From: an uncultured Lachnospiraceae bacterium
GTDB lineage: Bacteria; Bacillota; Clostridia; Lachnospirales; Lachnospiraceae
Reading direction: 5' to 3'
DNA: 64,000 nucleotides
Assembly (NCBI GenBank): GCA_947577185.1
Contig: CANPUE010000012.1
Span: 1-64,000 of the forward strand
Below are positions 1-7,041 of the stretch, piece after piece. A model generated the notes under the pieces. That model was given only the letters and a program-made list of their open reading frames with translations, did not search any database and was not told where the DNA came from. The number at the start of each line of letters is the position of its first letter. Positions within the stretch are counted from its first letter, which is position 1. Made by a program: the position numbers and the translations under genes.

Positions 1-24
1 TTCCGTTGTTCTTGTCATGGATAG

Positions 25-321
25 CTATGTCCGCACACATTCCGGCAGACACAAAAGGATAGGAATGGAATGGGTACTTTGTAAATCTGTATTTATTTTT
101 TCTTTTGTTGGTAAGTCAGTTCTTTGTATATCTTTATTTAATTGCATTGGATTTTCCAACGTAGGTTTTTCCAATGTTGGTTTTTCCTGCGTTGGATTAT
201 CCAATGTTGGATTTTCCAATGTAGGTAAATCCGGCGTAGGTTCTGTATGCGGCTGCTCATAGATCACATAATCGGCTCCGCGCAAGCCAGTCTGTTGCAG
301 TAACCCTGACAGATATTCCAC
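25..321 (-). pseudogene. Fragment of a plasmid/ICE-type replication initiator (RepA-like)
   Basis: The reading frame gives a 98-residue piece without a convincing start; the first codon is an in-frame GTG next to a probable IS end. Its middle is a run of five-residue units of the type PTLENPTLDN, followed by LNKDIQ and NTDLQSTHSIP. From memory this repeat-plus-tail layout is the linker of replication initiator protein A found on integrative elements and plasmids of Lachnospiraceae. The N-terminal winged-helix part is missing, apparently cut off where the IS256-type element begins near 322, and the frame stops at 25 soon after the linker. It is almost certainly non-functional. The identification rests on recognising the repeat and tail only, so it is moderate. 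Confidence 0.5.
150..235. repeat. 15-bp coding repeats in the RepA-like linker
   Basis: Units of about 15 bp resembling ttttccaatgttggt recur in tandem with small changes. On the minus strand each encodes a pentapeptide such as PTLEN or PTLDN. Such repeats expand and contract by slippage, so copy number may vary between strains. Confidence 0.6.
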
Positions 322-401
322 GAGAGCGTGAAACTTTTTCTGTAAATAGTGTTTAAGGAGGTCTTCTATGATAAAATAAAAATCATAGGAGGCCTTTTAT
401 C
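322..401 (+). mobile_element. Probable left end of an IS256-family element
   Basis: The stretch beginning gagagcgtgaaactttttc lies just before the transposase reading frame and interrupts the RepA-like frame. That is where a terminal inverted repeat should be. It is followed by a small palindrome (ctatgat ... atcatag, 366-388) that ends in the ribosome site aggagg. No right end was found, so the element is truncated and cannot move by itself. The exact left boundary is inferred. Confidence 0.4.
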
Positions 402-784
402 ATGGCAAGAGAATAGAAACCTGTACACAGAGTACAAATGACGGAAGGAAAACGAAACATCATCCACCAGCTCTTAAAAGAGTATGATATCCAGACGGCT
501 GAGGACATCCAGGATGCCCTGAAGGATCTGTTGGGCGGGACTATCAGGGAAATGATGGAAGCTGAAATGGATGACCATCTCGGTTTTGAAAGATCAGAAC
601 GCTCTGACAGCGATGACCACCGCAACGGTTACAAACGAAAACGTGTAAACAGTAGCTATGGTCCCGCGGAACCTGATGTACCGCAGGACAGGAGATCGAC
701 CTTTGAGCCGCAGATAGTAAAGAAACGCCAGAAAGACATTTCAGACATTGACCAGAAGATCATTTCCATGTATGCAAAATAAAG
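402..784 (+). pseudogene. Truncated IS256-family (mutator-type) transposase with internal stop
   Basis: Starting at the ATG at 402, which has a good aggagg site upstream, the frame reads MARE, then a TAG stop at 414-416, then continues in frame as KPVHRVQ and MTEGKRNIIHQLLKEYD. The product matches the N-terminal part of IS256-family transposases: AEDIQDALKDLLGGT, then EMDDHLGFE, DDHRNGYKRKRV and FEPQIVKKRQKDISDID. It ends at QKIISMYAK, where intact proteins continue for about 300 more residues carrying the DDE catalytic core. Two lesions, an amber codon at position 5 and loss of the catalytic part, mean it is dead. The sequence then joins directly to a RhuM-like gene fragment. Confidence 0.85.
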
Positions 785-1050
785 TAGAAAAATTGAAAGA
801 TACGGTTTGGTTATCAAAGGCGCAGATGGCGGAGTTATTTCAGAGAGATCGTTCTGCAATTTCAAAACACATAAAAAATATATTTGAAGAAAGCGAGCTT
901 TCCAAAGAGGGACTGTGCAAATTCAGAGACAAACCCGTAGAATTTTATAATCTTGATGTAATCATCTCTGTCGGGCTACCGTGTGAAATCAAAACGAGAC
1001 ACGCAGTTCAGTATATAGGCGACCGGAATTGCGTTTCGCAGATATCAGCG
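771..1050 (+). pseudogene. RhuM-family protein remnant, frameshifted
   Basis: The frame after the IS remnant reads DTVWLSKAQMAELFQRDRSA, then ISKHIKNIFEESELS and FYNLDVIISVG. This is the N-terminal DNA-binding-like part of the RhuM/virulence-associated family often carried on genomic islands. At 973-975 an extra G shifts the frame. In the shifted frame the expected GYRVKSKRDTQFSI follows, then a TAG stop at 1016-1018 and ATG I, after which similarity is lost near 1030. The beginning of the gene is also missing. This is therefore a pseudogene with an indel, a stop and loss of both ends, and it runs into the tail of the convergent acetyltransferase. Confidence 0.7.
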
Positions 1051-1605
1051 CGGAGCAGGATGTCCGGCATCCATTCCAGGGCTTACCATACCCCTCTCGT
1101 AAAACCGATATCGTTCTTCTCTGTAATCGTTTAAATCTTTATACATTCTTTTTTCGCTCAAAATAAATCCCGCTTTTTCAATCACTTTCCAGGACGGTAT
1201 GTTTTCATCCCGCACTGTTGCAATCATCCTTTTTGCATGATAATGATTGAGAAAATAGTCGGTATATGCTTTAACCGCTTCAACTGCGTAACCGTTATGC
1301 CTATATTGTGCTCCAATAAAACAGGTAATTCCCGTTTCCTGAAGGTCTTCATAATAAGAGCATCCGACAGAGCCGATTACCGCAGATCCGGCCTTTAACG
1401 TTATTGTATAAGCCAGATAATCCATATTGGGATTATCTCTAAATGCAAAGCCCCTTGCCTCGTCTGTCCATTTTGTGATCCAATTACCGCAGTCTCTGTC
1501 AAAACCGCAGTCATTTAAGCTTCCGTCTGCTGCCATTTTGACAAACGGGATTCCATCTTCTGCTGTTACATCTCAAATCAACAATCGCTGTGTTTCAAGT
1601 TTCAT
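1045..1605 (-). pseudogene. GNAT family N-acetyltransferase with in-frame stop
   Basis: The product resembles RimJ/RimL-type GNAT proteins: YTITLKAGSAVIGSVGC, then CFIGAQYRHNGYAVEA (acetyl-CoA binding segment of the Q/R-x-x-G-x-A type) and NIPSWKVIEKAGFI. Enzymes of this type acetylate a protein N-terminus, antibiotic or small amine; the substrate here is unknown. The natural start is the ATG at 1603-1605, preceded by a cctcc (GGAGG) site at 1614-1618. It encodes MKLETQRLLI, a typical GNAT opening, then a TGA at 1573-1575 where an arginine codon CGA would be expected. An internal ATG at 1534-1536 leaves a long frame but has no ribosome site. Its last residues run into RhuM-like sequence, so the C-terminus may also be altered. 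Confidence 0.75.
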
Positions 1606-1949
1606 CAGTAAAACCTCCGTAAATTTTATTTCCTGCTCTCTATTGATCTATATGGAACTGGCAGGCGCTGATACAAACAGAAATAAATTGTGTCAGTTTG
1701 GCCTTCCACTCCATTTTTCCTGACAGAACTTTCTTTCTTATAGCCAGGCATTTATTCCATCTGTCTTTTTATCACGTCATCACGCCCAGTAGGAGCTTCT
1801 ATATACTGTTCCGGTCTGATTTCCGTCATTGTTCCAATCCTGTGGAGATCCATATTCCGCAATTTTTTACAATTCAAATTTTATGCTTACGATTATGATA
1901 TAAAACAGGCAGAAACATTGCCAATAAAATTTGAAAGGAAGTGCTGAGA
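1606..1949. other. Gene-free stretch with decayed sequence
   Basis: About 340 bases lie between the acetyltransferase remnant and the cupin gene. Only short, unsupported frames occur. A 25-codon minus-strand frame at 1752-1829 may be a scrap of an older gene, but it was not recognised. The last 60 bases are AT-rich and probably hold the cupin promoter. No clear RNA gene or repeat was seen. Confidence 0.4.
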
Positions 1950-2345
1950 ATGGAGTATAAAAATCTGTTTGACAAATTCAATGAGGGGGGAAAACTGCTT
2001 CTGCCGGATGCCGCAGATGCCTTTGATGCCGTTGCGTGGTCTGAACATCCTGTTTTCGAGGGTGTGGAATTAAAGCATATTATCACGTCCGAAAAGACGG
2101 ATGGACAGTTCAGTTTCCATCTTGTGAGGATAGCTCCAAATAAGAAGATCGGCAAACATATCCACGAGAAGCAATTAGAAACACATGAGGTTATTTCCGG
2201 TTCGGGCGTATGTGTGAACAATGGAACGAAGCTGTTCTATGAAGCGGGCGTAATTTCCATTTTCCCCATTGGCGTGCCGCACGAAGTCATTGCAGGAGAG
2301 GATGGTCTTTACCTGTTTGCAAAGTTTATGCCTGCTTTGTGCTGA
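1950..2345 (+). CDS. Small single-domain cupin protein
   Basis: A 131-residue protein with a cupin (RmlC-like) fold. The metal-binding first motif is visible as GKHIHEKQLETHEVISGSG, with His-His-Glu-type ligands, and the second part is FPIGVPHEVIAGEDGLYLFA. Stand-alone cupins of this kind bind a metal and act as sugar or amino-acid isomerases, oxygenases or simple sensors; none can be chosen here. A GTG at 1941 is also in frame, but the ATG at 1950 sits at the right distance from the aaagga site. The gene converges on an AraC regulator, their ends overlapping by 37 bases, and that regulator may share its ligand. No signal peptide is seen. Confidence 0.75.
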   Translation: MEYKNLFDKFNEGGKLLLPDAADAFDAVAWSEHPVFEGVELKHIITSEKTDGQFSFHLVRIAPNKKIGKHIHEKQLETHEVISGSGVCVNNGTKLFYEAGVISIFPIGVPHEVIAGEDGLYLFAKFMPALC

Positions 2346-3109
2346 CTGATTTCTCCTGTATTAATTATTTTGGAAGATAATTTGTAAGTCAGCGGAGGTA
2401 AACCCACCTGTTTTTCAAATTGTTTTATGAAGTGGCTTTGATCGCAAAAACCTGTGCTCAGAGCCACTTCTGCTATCGTTTCCATGTTGTGCATCAATCG
2501 CTGCGCCTTGCGGATGCGGTTTTGGAGTTGAAACTGATGCGGCGTAAGCCCCACTTGTGCCTTAAAGCTTCGGATAAAATGGTATTTACTGAGAAATGCG
2601 TTTTGTGCCATTTCTTCAACACTAAATTTGTCTTCAGGATATAATTCCAACTGCTTTTTCAGGTTATTGATAAATGGATGTTGGATTTTAGCATGCCAGT
2701 CCGTATAGGCGTCAAACGGGTTTAAACAGTTTAATAATTCTAATATCTGATACGGATTGATTTTTTCTGTATTTACATGATTCATCAGCAGGGCCGCTAC
2801 GTTACGCCGTATTGCGTCTGCCGGACAGTGGGCGGCTATCTTTTTATCAATGCATATGCTCAGCAAAGTGTAGCTGTTATGTGCTGAAATACGATGCGGC
2901 ATATATGGGCAAATGACAAAGGTATGATTTTTTTCGCAAACCTTTACACTGTTATTCACGGTAAGCACAAGCGAGCCATCTAACACAATGCCGATTGTAA
3001 GCACAGAAACATGGTTATGAGTGGGATAGGATATTGTTGAGTTTTCACAGAAAATCAGTTCCATGCCCATATCTGAATTGGATAGGTAGCGTATGCTGTC
3101 TGCTGTCAT
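2309..3109 (-). CDS. AraC family transcriptional regulator with cupin-like sensor domain
   Basis: A 266-residue regulator. The N-terminal part has the AraC cupin pattern (YPTHNHVSVLTIGIVLDG, then FVICPYMPHRISAHN). The C-terminal 90 residues form the double helix-turn-helix: FSVEEMAQNAFLSKYHFIRS, then TPHQFQLQNRIRKAQRLM, IAEVALSTGFCDQSHFIKQ and the closing VGLPPLTYK. The frame opens further upstream with a hydrophobic stretch, but the ATG at 3107-3109 is chosen because a ggaagg site lies before it and the protein then starts like its relatives. The Cys and His content of the sensor half is ordinary. It is expected to control the neighbouring cupin gene or a sugar or stress response. The effector is unknown. 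Confidence 0.85.
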   Translation of the reverse strand: MTADSIRYLSNSDMGMELIFCENSTISYPTHNHVSVLTIGIVLDGSLVLTVNNSVKVCEKNHTFVICPYMPHRISAHNSYTLLSICIDKKIAAHCPADAIRRNVAALLMNHVNTEKINPYQILELLNCLNPFDAYTDWHAKIQHPFINNLKKQLELYPEDKFSVEEMAQNAFLSKYHFIRSFKAQVGLTPHQFQLQNRIRKAQRLMHNMETIAEVALSTGFCDQSHFIKQFEKQVGLPPLTYKLSSKIINTGEISQHKAGINFANR

Positions 3110-3317
3110 AAGGATTGCCTTCCCGACTGTTTTGACCAAAAAGAATACGGCCGTTACTGTCAAAACAGGTATAAAATAGTATAACACAAAATAAAAGGGA
3201 TATGGTAAACTGAGTGCAATGCTTCCCTAAAATATTTAAAACAGTCTGGCGGTAAGCAGTCTGATTTTCAGTGTGGAGAAGACTTGCACGAAAAGATATG
3301 AAAGGCAGGAAAATACT

Positions 3318-3914
3318 ATGTGCGGCAGATATTATGTGGATGATGAAACAATCGGGGAGGTTGAGAAGATCATCCGTCTCGCGGACGGAAAAAAAGAAGA
3401 TATGGGAAAGCTGCAGATACAGGCAAAAGAGATTCATCCGACAGAAAACGCGCCGGTCTTAACGGCATCGGATCAGAAACTGACATGCAGTCAGCAGAGA
3501 TGGGGCTTTCCTGGTTTTTCGGGAAAACAGGTTATTTTCAATGCGAGAAGTGAATCGGCATTGGAGAAAAAGATGTTCCGGGAAGGCGCGCTGCACAGGC
3601 GTATCGTGATTCCGGCGGCATGGTTCTATGAGTGGGACAGGAATAAGCAGAAGCATATGTTTTACCGGAAGGAGCAGGCGGTGCTGTTCATGGCGGGGAT
3701 ATTTGGCCATTATCAGGATGGGGACCGTTTTGTGATCCTTACCACGCAGGCGAACGATTCTATGAAGCCGGTACATGAGCGGATGCCGCTCCTGTTGGAA
3801 CAAAGTGAGATTATCCCATGGATCTTTGACCGGGACAGGACCGGAGCGTTTCTTCGTAAGGAGCCCTGTTCACTGGAGCGGAGGAGCGACTTTGAACAGA
3901 TGAGTCTGTTTTGA
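3318..3914 (+). CDS. SRAP domain protein (YedK/HMCES type)
   Basis: A 198-residue SOS-response-associated peptidase-domain protein. The family forms a covalent thiazolidine link between its N-terminal cysteine and abasic sites in single-stranded DNA, shielding them until repair. The start is fixed by the universal MCGRYY opening; the catalytic Cys becomes residue 1 after Met removal, and an aaaggcagga site precedes it. Other family hallmarks are NARSESALEKKMF, the active-site glutamate in WFYEWD, and the histidine in VHERMPLLL. It lies just before a Y-family polymerase, a pairing that makes sense for lesion tolerance. The two genes are separated by about 200 bases containing SOS-box-like sites. 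Confidence 0.9.
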   Translation: MCGRYYVDDETIGEVEKIIRLADGKKEDMGKLQIQAKEIHPTENAPVLTASDQKLTCSQQRWGFPGFSGKQVIFNARSESALEKKMFREGALHRRIVIPAAWFYEWDRNKQKHMFYRKEQAVLFMAGIFGHYQDGDRFVILTTQANDSMKPVHERMPLLLEQSEIIPWIFDRDRTGAFLRKEPCSLERRSDFEQMSLF

Positions 3915-3942
3915 CAGGAAACAGAAATTGACAAAAACTGGC

Positions 3943-3993
3943 AGAACAAGTGTTCTGAAAAACATTTACAGGAAACAAACGTTCTGGTATAAT
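3943..3993 (+). promoter_or_regulatory. SOS-type promoter with two LexA-box-like operators
   Basis: A perfect palindrome GAACAAGTGTTC (within 3943-3956) fits the Gram-positive LexA/DinR consensus GAAC-N4-GTTC. A near match, AAACAAACGTTC (3973-3984), lies 18 bases further on. A canonical promoter is interleaved with them: TTTACA at 3965-3970, a 17-base spacer, and TATAAT at 3988-3993. The second box sits inside the spacer, where repressor would block polymerase. The layout predicts damage-inducible transcription of the polymerase gene. Confidence 0.75.
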
Positions 3994-4022
3994 GATGTCA
4001 TTCACAGAGATGACGAAAGAGA

Positions 4023-4062
4023 AAACAGACAGGGGCGGAATGCTTTTGTCTGTTTGTTTTTC
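4023..4062 (+). terminator. Terminator-like hairpin in the polymerase leader
   Basis: A nine-base stem (aaacagaca with tgtctgttt, 4023-4031 and 4047-4055) is followed by a run of T. It lies only about 25 bases downstream of the predicted start of the SOS promoter. It could attenuate that transcript or stop read-through from the SRAP gene. The stem is AT-rich, so its strength is uncertain. Confidence 0.45.
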
Positions 4063-4078
4063 TAAAGGGCCGGAGGGA

Positions 4079-4132
4079 ATGAACGGCAAAAGAGATCGCA
4101 AAGAGGGTGTGATGACATGGCGGGAAATGTGA
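4079..4132 (+). CDS. Possible 17-codon leader peptide overlapping the polymerase start
   Basis: An ATG at 4079 with an excellent cggaggga ribosome site opens a 17-codon frame (MNGKRDRKEGVMTWREM) whose stop at 4130-4132 lies 13 bases inside the polymerase gene. The polymerase ATG itself has a weaker aaagaggg site. Translation of the leader could feed ribosomes to the polymerase start. Whether it is made is unknown; this is an inference from the ribosome site and overlap. Confidence 0.3.
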   Translation: MNGKRDRKEGVMTWREM

Positions 4133-5385
4133 TTTTCCATATCGATGTGAACAGTGCTTTTTTATCATGGGAGGCGGTGTACAGGATAAGGCATCTTGGC
4201 GGGAAGCTTGATCTGCGGACCATACCGTCCGCGGTTGGCGGGGATATTTCCAAACGGCACGGTATCATCCTTGCGAAATCCATTCCTGCCGGGAATTATC
4301 ATATTCAGACCGGAGAATCGGTGACAGATGCCCTGCGGAAATGTCCCGGTCTGGTACTGGTGCCCCCCAATTACGGATTATATGAAAAGAGCTCAAAGGC
4401 TTTTATGGAGATTCTTGGAAGATATTCGGACAGGGTGGAGCAGTACAGCATTGATGAGGCGTTTATGGATATGTCCGGGACTGAGAGCCTCTTTGGGACG
4501 CCGGTGATCGCGGCCGCTGCCCTCAAAGATGAGATCTGCCGGGAACTGGGTTTTACGGTAAATGTGGGTATATCCAATAACAAACTGCTCGCGAAGATGG
4601 CAAGTGACCTGAAAAAACCGAATCGTGTGCACACTTTATTTCCGGAAGAGATCAGGAAGAAGATGTGGCCGCTTCCGGTCAGGGATCTGTTTTTTGTAGG
4701 GAGGGCTTCGGAGAAGAAACTGCATTCTCTGGGGATCCGGACGATCGGGGAGCTTGCCGGGGCGGATGTCGGTCTGTTAAGGGCTGTGTTGAAAAAACAT
4801 GGGGAAGTGATCTGGAATTTTGCAAACGGCAGGGATGTTTCCGTCGTGGAGCCGCTTCCTGCGGAGAACAAAGGGTATGGGAATTCCACGACGGTCTCAT
4901 TTGATGTCACGGACGCACAGACGGCCAAAATGGTTCTGCTGTCTCTGGCTGAAACCGTGGGCCGCAGGCTGCGCAGGGATGATGTGCGGATAGAGATGGT
5001 ATCCGTAAGCGTCCGTTTTTATGACTTGAGCTGTGTGTCACATCAGTGTGTTCTGAAAGCGGCGACCAATATTACGAAAGAGATTCATGATGCGGCCTGT
5101 CTGCTGTTTGAGGAACTATGGGACGGCACGCCGATCAGGCATCTTGGCATACAGACCGGACGGGTGACCGGGAATGGCGCTGACAGGCAGCTTTCGCTGT
5201 TTGATGACACGGATTATGAAAAGCTTGAAAAGCTGGACCGGGCGGTAGACAGTATCCGGGAGCGGTTTGGAGCGGATGCCGTTTTGAGAGCATCTTTTTT
5301 GAAACAGGAGAGGATCGACCACATGAATGGAGGGATTTCCAGAGAAAAAAGAACTGTGGATTATGAGAATGAGAAGGTGATGTAA
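4117..5385 (+). CDS. dinB: Y-family DNA polymerase (DinB/Pol IV type)
   Basis: A 422-residue translesion polymerase. The palm carboxylates are visible in FHIDVNSAFLSWEAV near the start and in QYSIDEAFMDMSG (Asp113, Glu114). The thumb and helix-hairpin segment follows (VGISNNKLLAKMASDLKKP, then FFVGRASEKKLHSLGIRTIG), then the little-finger domain. A beta-clamp binding peptide, QLSLF, is present at about residues 358-362. The enzyme copies past damaged bases at the cost of fidelity. The opening DVNSAF, in place of the DMDAF more usual in E. coli DinB, is a variant I associate with Clostridia. It is placed under an SOS-type promoter and ends TAATG, sharing a base with the next gene, so the two are translated together. 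Confidence 0.9.
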   Translation: MAGNVIFHIDVNSAFLSWEAVYRIRHLGGKLDLRTIPSAVGGDISKRHGIILAKSIPAGNYHIQTGESVTDALRKCPGLVLVPPNYGLYEKSSKAFMEILGRYSDRVEQYSIDEAFMDMSGTESLFGTPVIAAAALKDEICRELGFTVNVGISNNKLLAKMASDLKKPNRVHTLFPEEIRKKMWPLPVRDLFFVGRASEKKLHSLGIRTIGELAGADVGLLRAVLKKHGEVIWNFANGRDVSVVEPLPAENKGYGNSTTVSFDVTDAQTAKMVLLSLAETVGRRLRRDDVRIEMVSVSVRFYDLSCVSHQCVLKAATNITKEIHDAACLLFEELWDGTPIRHLGIQTGRVTGNGADRQLSLFDDTDYEKLEKLDRAVDSIRERFGADAVLRASFLKQERIDHMNGGISREKRTVDYENEKVM

Positions 5386-5696
5386 TGGGGGTTCGCTTAG
5401 GAGATATTGCAGACAGGACGGAACATGGAGTCCTGCATGGAATCCAGAGAGAAATTGCCTGTGAATGCTGGTTTACCAGCAAGGGAAGGAGCATCCCAAA
5501 GATCATTAAGGTAATGGACGGGGAAGGGATGCTGCATACGATCAGAGAAATTCAACTGCTGACATCGGAAGAGAAGACTTATTCCGGTATTCAGACGGTG
5601 GAACATTTATGCAGGATCAATCTGGGCGGCAGGATGGAGACGGTCAAGCTTGTATTTACAAAGGAAACCTGTAAGTGGGCGCTTGTGGAATTATAG
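5385..5696 (+). CDS. Conserved small protein coupled to dinB, function unknown
   Basis: A 103-residue soluble protein without signal peptide or membrane segment. It reads MGVRLGDIADRTEHG, then CECWFTSKGRSIPKIIKVMD, and ends with KWALVEL. I do not recognise a named domain. Its ATG overlaps the stop codon of the polymerase gene (TAATG), the tightest form of translational coupling, so it is probably needed in a fixed ratio to the polymerase. In other bacteria, partner proteins of translesion polymerases (ImuA/YolD-like) occupy the same position, but no sequence likeness to them was seen. It may load or regulate the polymerase; this is inference from position only. Confidence 0.7.
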   Translation: MGVRLGDIADRTEHGVLHGIQREIACECWFTSKGRSIPKIIKVMDGEGMLHTIREIQLLTSEEKTYSGIQTVEHLCRINLGGRMETVKLVFTKETCKWALVEL

Positions 5697-5780
5697 GAGA
5701 AAAGGGACTGCAGTCCTGCCTGCAGACGGTTTCAAAGCCGGGGCTCGGTGGAAGCCGCAGGCCAAACGGCGGTTATCTGT

Positions 5781-5809
5781 TTGCATACTGGAGAAAAATA
5801 CGATATAAT
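5781..5809 (+). promoter_or_regulatory. Predicted sigma-A promoter for the MFS gene
   Basis: TTGCAT at 5781-5786 and TATAAT at 5804-5809 are 17 bases apart. The MFS start codon is 35 bases downstream of the -10 box. This marks the beginning of a transcription unit separate from the dinB cassette. Confidence 0.6.
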
Positions 5810-5843
5810 CCTGTCTAATGAAGAGAAAGGCAGGAATGTCAGA

Positions 5844-7022
5844 ATGAAGAACAGATATGATACGACGATCACGGCCTGTTTTGTGGGCTATATTGTGCAG
5901 GCGGTCGTCAACAATTTTGTACCGCTTTTGTTTTTAACTTTTCAGAGGAATTATCAGATCCCGCTTTCGCAGATCACGCTGTTAGTGACGTTTAACTTTG
6001 GGATACAGCTTCTGGTGGATCTGCTTTCCGTCGGATTTGTGGATAAGATCGGATACCGGATCTCTTTGGTATTGGCGCATATTCTGTCGGCCGCGGGACT
6101 GATCCTGCTTACGGTTCTGCCGGAGATTTTGCCGTCTCCCTTTGCGGGGATTCTGGCAGCAGTCATGATCTATGCCGTCGGGGGCGGCCTGCTGGAGGTG
6201 CTTGTAAGCCCGGTGGTGGAAGCCTGTCCGTCCGATAATAAGGAAAAGGCTATGAGTATGCTGCATTCTTTCTATTGCTGGGGACATGTGGGCGTCGTGC
6301 TGGTATCGACACTGTTTTTCCAGATGGCCGGCATTGAGAACTGGAGGATACTGGCATGTCTGTGGGCGCTGATCCCCATCTGCAATGCATTTTTGTTTTT
6401 AAAGGTTCCGATCGCGTCTCTCATGGAGGAGGGCGAGAGCGGACTTCGCCTGAAAGATCTGTTCGGAATGAGGGTGTTTTGGGTGCTGCTTGTGATGATG
6501 ATCTGCGCGGGGGCGAGCGAGCAGGCGGTGAGCCAGTGGGCGTCCACCTTTGCGGAAAAAGGACTGGGCATTTCCAAGACAGCCGGCGATCTGGCCGGCC
6601 CGATGGCCTTTGCGGTTCTGATGGGCACTTCCAGATTGTTTTACGGAAAATATGGCGACCGCATCCATCTGGACCGGTTTATGAAAGGAAGCAGTATCCT
6701 GTGCATCTTATCCTATCTGGGGATCGCGTTCCTGCCGATTCCTTCGCTTTGCCTGATTGCCTGTGCAGTCTGCGGCCTGTCGGTCGGGATTATGTGGCCG
6801 GGAACCTTCAGTAAAGCAGCGGCGGCGCTTCCCAAAGGCGGCACGGCCATGTTCGCACTGCTGGCTTTAGGCGGAGACATCGGCTGTTCCGGAGGACCTA
6901 CGGTAGTAGGACTGGTTTCGGATGCACTTGGCGATAACCTCAAGATGGGTGTTCTGGCAGGGATCGTATTTCCGGTGCTGTTGTTGGCGGGAATCCTATT
7001 TTGTAAGAAAGCGGAAGAATAA
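5844..7022 (+). CDS. Major facilitator superfamily transporter
   Basis: A 392-residue protein with about 12 hydrophobic membrane segments and no large soluble domain. Its pattern resembles the FucP/GlcP-like and fucose permease-type MFS group: opening TITACFVGYIVQAVVNNFVP, GGGLLEVLVSPVVEACPSDN in the centre, and GLSVGIMWPGTFSKAAAALP in the second half. It carries a sugar, glycoside or organic acid across the membrane; direction and substrate are not visible. The ATG at 5844 is chosen over an earlier in-frame start because it follows an aaaggcagg site and a good promoter. The sensor kinase gene begins 20 bases after its stop, so the two are probably co-transcribed and the carrier may serve the same locus. 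Confidence 0.8.
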   Translation: MKNRYDTTITACFVGYIVQAVVNNFVPLLFLTFQRNYQIPLSQITLLVTFNFGIQLLVDLLSVGFVDKIGYRISLVLAHILSAAGLILLTVLPEILPSPFAGILAAVMIYAVGGGLLEVLVSPVVEACPSDNKEKAMSMLHSFYCWGHVGVVLVSTLFFQMAGIENWRILACLWALIPICNAFLFLKVPIASLMEEGESGLRLKDLFGMRVFWVLLVMMICAGASEQAVSQWASTFAEKGLGISKTAGDLAGPMAFAVLMGTSRLFYGKYGDRIHLDRFMKGSSILCILSYLGIAFLPIPSLCLIACAVCGLSVGIMWPGTFSKAAAALPKGGTAMFALLALGGDIGCSGGPTVVGLVSDALGDNLKMGVLAGIVFPVLLLAGILFCKKAEE

Positions 7023-7041
7023 AGAAAGACAGGGCCGGTCT

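Noticed and set aside
150-235. Possible CRISPR-like array from the evenly spaced repeats
   Set aside because: Units are contiguous, 15 bp long and coding, without spacers.
17-262. Plus-strand frame with Phe-Ser-Asn-Val-Gly repeats
   Set aside because: It is the complement of the RepA-like pentapeptide-repeat frame. The minus-strand reading matches a known protein type, and the plus-strand one has no ribosome site.
1698-1898. Short frames in the decayed region before the cupin gene
   Set aside because: They have no start signals or recognisable products.
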